The notes below the pieces were generated by a model. It was given only the letters and a program-made list of their open reading frames with translations, made no database searches and was not told where the DNA came from. From positions 1 through 16,789 of the forward strand of contig CAJOKK010000026.1 in NCBI GenBank assembly GCA_905235165.1: a DNA stretch of 16,789 bases, written 5' to 3'. The position numbers were made by a program, and so were the translations under genes. Positions 14,873 to 16,789 of this stretch are shown in pieces (the stretch's first letter is position 1; the number at the start of each line of letters is the position of its first letter). Source of the stretch: an uncultured Atopobiaceae bacterium. Its GTDB lineage: Bacteria; Actinomycetota; Coriobacteriia; Coriobacteriales; Atopobiaceae.

Positions 14873-15298
14873 ATGGATACCATTAACCTCCAGTTCGTGA
14901 GGCCCGACCGTGTGCTCTACCAAGGTGAGGTTGCCGGCTTGACGCTGGTGACCCCCTCGGGCGAGCTTGGCGTCTGGCCCCAGCACGATCCGCAGGTCGT
15001 TGCCCTTGGCTTCGGCGAGGTTCGTCTCAACATGCTTGAGGAGAAGGGCGGCGGAATCGTGAGCGTCATGGTCTCTGGCGGTTATGCCGAGATCGAGAAC
15101 GACAACGTCATCATTCTGGCCGACAGCGCTTGCCGTGCCGACCAGATTGAGGTCGAGGCGGTCCGCTCCACTCGTGAGGCAGCCATGGCTGACCTGGCCT
15201 TCCTCGACAACGACGACAGTCGCCGCGCCTACTACGAGAACAAGATTCGCTGGTGTGATCTTCTCCTTAAGCACGCCTTGGAGGAAGAAGAGCTCTAG
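14873..15298 (+). CDS. atpC: ATP synthase F1 subunit epsilon
   Basis: Epsilon links the gamma shaft to the c-ring and can inhibit ATP hydrolysis. The 141-residue product has the N-terminal beta-sandwich (FVRPDRVLYQGEVAGLTLVT, then SGELGVWPQHDP) and a C-terminal helical hairpin (about 95-141). The usual GxGHAP turn is replaced by WPQHDP, and the C-terminus ends in acidic EEEEL. ATG 14873 follows atpD by 15 bases, with purine-rich GAGGTAGAGG upstream. It is the last gene of the operon; a strong terminator follows at 15321-15371. Confidence 0.96.
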   Translation: MDTINLQFVRPDRVLYQGEVAGLTLVTPSGELGVWPQHDPQVVALGFGEVRLNMLEEKGGGIVSVMVSGGYAEIENDNVIILADSACRADQIEVEAVRSTREAAMADLAFLDNDDSRRAYYENKIRWCDLLLKHALEEEEL

Positions 15299-15320
15299 CG
15301 AAGGCACTACTTCAGGTCTG

Positions 15321-15371
15321 AGCGCCCCGCCTTGTTGTGCGTATGAACGCACGGCAAGGCGGGGCGCTTTG
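15321..15371 (+). terminator. Intrinsic terminator of the atp operon
   Basis: A 14-bp perfect stem (15321-15334 with 15355-15368) continues through two T-G wobbles into six more pairs (15337-15342 with 15347-15352), with a four-base loop. The T tract is short (CTTTG), but the stem is very stable. It lies 22 bases after the atpC stop. Confidence 0.88.
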
Positions 15372-15423
15372 CAATTTCGGGGCCTTGGGCACACAGTACC
15401 TGCACTAAGCCTACAGAAGCGCT

Positions 15424-15432
15424 TGATATAAT
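15424..15432 (+). promoter_or_regulatory. Extended -10 promoter of murA
   Basis: TATAAT (15427-15432) is a perfect -10 and is preceded by TG-N (15424-15426), an extended -10. No strong -35 is present at normal spacing. Transcription would start near 15439, so an in-frame ATG at 15445 would leave almost no leader; the GTG at 15469 with GGAGG fits better. Confidence 0.8.
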
Positions 15433-15468
15433 CGCCAAAGGTATATGTATCGAGAGCTCGGAGGTTCT

Positions 15469-16740
15469 GTGGAAGTCATACGCATAGAGGGTGGTCATCC
15501 CATTACGGGTGAGGTCACAGTCGAGGGAGCAAAGAACTCCGCCCTCAAGCTCATGGCTGCGACCATTCTCGCGCCCGGCGTTTCCACGCTAACCAACGTT
15601 CCCAACATTGCTGACGTCCACGTGATGGGCAAGGTCCTCATGGAGCTGGGCGCCAAGATCGAGGTCGTGGACGAGCATACCCTCGTCATCGACACTTCTT
15701 CAGTCAGTCGTTGGGAGACCCCTTACCACCTTGTCGCGCAGATGCGCGCCTCAACTGCCGTGCTTGGCCCGCTCATCGGCCGTTTTGGCAAGGCTACCGT
15801 GGCCATGCCCGGAGGCTGCAACATCGGTGCCCGCAAGATCGACATGCACCTTCTTGGCCTGCAGTCGCTGGGCGTGCAGTTTGACATGTCCCATGGCGAC
15901 ATCTGCGCCACCACGCCCACGGGTCTTACGGGCAACACCGTGACGCTCGACTTCGCAAGCGTGGGCGCTACCGAGAACCTGATGATGGCTTCCGTGCGCG
16001 CCAAGGGCACCACGACCATCGACAACGCTGCCCGCGAACCCGAGATCGTTGACCTTGCCAACATGCTCAACGAGATGGGCGCCAAGATTACCGGTGCCGG
16101 TTCGCCGGTCATCGAGATCGAGGGCGTCGACGCGCTCTACCCTGTGGAGCATCGTGTGGTGGGCGACCGCATCGAGGCCGGTACCTTCATCGCCATGGCC
16201 GGCATCTGCGGCGGCCCCGTTACCGTTAAGGGCTTTGAGCCGCTGCACCTGGGGCTTGTCCTCAAGAAGTTCGAGCTCATGGGCATGACCATCGAGCGCG
16301 GAGACCGCGAGTGCGTCGTCAGCAGGAGCACCGCGCTGCGCCCTGTAGACATTCAGACCCTGCCCTTCCCGGGCTTTCCCACCGACATGCAGGCCCAGAC
16401 CATGTGTGCCCTCGCACTTGCGCAGGGTAGCAGCATCGTGACCGAAAACGTCTTCGAGAACCGCTTCATGTTTGCGAGCGAGTTGTCGCGCATGGGGTCT
16501 AATATCGTTATTGAGGGGCACCACGCCATCGTTCACGGTGTCGAGGGCTTCTCGGGAGCTCAGGTCAAGGCTCCCGACCTTCGCGGCGGCGCGGCGCTTG
16601 CCATGGCAGGCCTTGTTGCCGACGGAGTTACTACGATTTCTGACATCTACCACATCGATCGAGGCTACGAGCATTTTGTCGAGAAGCTCATCTCCCTCGG
16701 TGCCGTGGTGGAGCGCACGACCGTTCCCGATGTGGAGTAG
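15469..16740 (+). CDS. murA: UDP-N-acetylglucosamine 1-carboxyvinyltransferase
   Basis: MurA transfers enolpyruvate from PEP to UDP-GlcNAc, the first committed step of peptidoglycan precursor synthesis in the cytosol. The 423-residue product has the normal length. Conserved residues seen are K22/N23 in GAKNSALKL, C117 in AMPGGCNIGARKIDMH (the residue alkylated by fosfomycin in sensitive enzymes), D306 in FPTDMQAQ, and R398 in HIDRGYE. The start is GTG 15469 with GGAGG at 15460-15464. The frame is open upstream to an ATG at 15445, which is less likely given the promoter and ribosome-binding site. The order atpC then murA also occurs in some other Gram-positive bacteria. Only 49 bases follow, with no recognisable gene. 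Confidence 0.97.
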   Translation: MEVIRIEGGHPITGEVTVEGAKNSALKLMAATILAPGVSTLTNVPNIADVHVMGKVLMELGAKIEVVDEHTLVIDTSSVSRWETPYHLVAQMRASTAVLGPLIGRFGKATVAMPGGCNIGARKIDMHLLGLQSLGVQFDMSHGDICATTPTGLTGNTVTLDFASVGATENLMMASVRAKGTTTIDNAAREPEIVDLANMLNEMGAKITGAGSPVIEIEGVDALYPVEHRVVGDRIEAGTFIAMAGICGGPVTVKGFEPLHLGLVLKKFELMGMTIERGDRECVVSRSTALRPVDIQTLPFPGFPTDMQAQTMCALALAQGSSIVTENVFENRFMFASELSRMGSNIVIEGHHAIVHGVEGFSGAQVKAPDLRGGAALAMAGLVADGVTTISDIYHIDRGYEHFVEKLISLGAVVERTTVPDVE

Positions 16741-16789
16741 GCGCATCAAGACCCGTTAACCGCTCGAATTGCTTTTTCAGGCTACAGCC

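Overview
The window looks like a chromosomal segment of a high-GC Gram-positive anaerobe, most likely class Coriobacteriia (Olsenella/Collinsella/Atopobiaceae-like). The reasons are the GC-rich coding sequence, a giant fibro-slime/pilin-type surface protein with a sortase signal of the LPxTG-GGPGTTAF type and an ARRRDSE-like tail, and the gene order upp - small membrane gene - complete F1Fo ATP synthase operon - murA. The taxonomic call is inference from these features; no marker gene was compared. All genes are on the + strand.

Layout. (1) 1-5382 is the 3' part (5' end outside the window) of a surface adhesin of at least 1793 residues: Trp-anchored beta-type repeats, a fibro-slime/PA14-like region, pilin-type domains, a block of four YxW...H repeats, and an LPKSG sorting signal whose tail appears frameshifted. 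An intrinsic terminator (5414-5448) closes it. (2) 5533-6783 is glyA (serine hydroxymethyltransferase). (3) 6784-7360 is a 577-bp non-coding stretch packed with inverted repeats: a TGAGTCA stem, a 44-bp near-perfect palindrome resembling REP elements, a 176-bp element bounded by perfect 32-bp inverted repeats, two further hairpins, and a putative upp promoter. (4) 7361-8294 holds upp (uracil salvage) and, four bases later, a 90-residue three-helix membrane protein in the position often occupied by atpI. (5) 8295-8576 is a 282-bp intergenic region with two dyad-symmetric sites and a plausible promoter. (6) 8577-15298 is the ATP synthase operon atpB-E-F-H-A-G-D-C, with short gaps or overlaps, closed by a strong terminator hairpin (15321-15371). 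(7) 15469-16740 is murA, first committed step of peptidoglycan precursor synthesis, with its own extended -10 promoter. Nothing was recognised in the last 49 bases.

How it works together. The atp operon encodes every subunit of an F1Fo ATP synthase/ATPase; the c-subunit residues look proton-type rather than sodium-type. Several subunits carry departures from the textbook forms: signal-peptide-like N-terminus on b, compact delta, insertion in alpha, altered glycine motif in c. glyA (one-carbon units), upp (UMP salvage) and murA are housekeeping genes. The surface protein differs from them in codon choice (AGG arginine) and looks like an accessory module beside a conserved core.

No entirely new system is claimed. 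The strongest leads are the 32-bp inverted-repeat element, the damaged sorting signal with its adjacent YxW...H repeats, and the atypical ATP synthase subunits.
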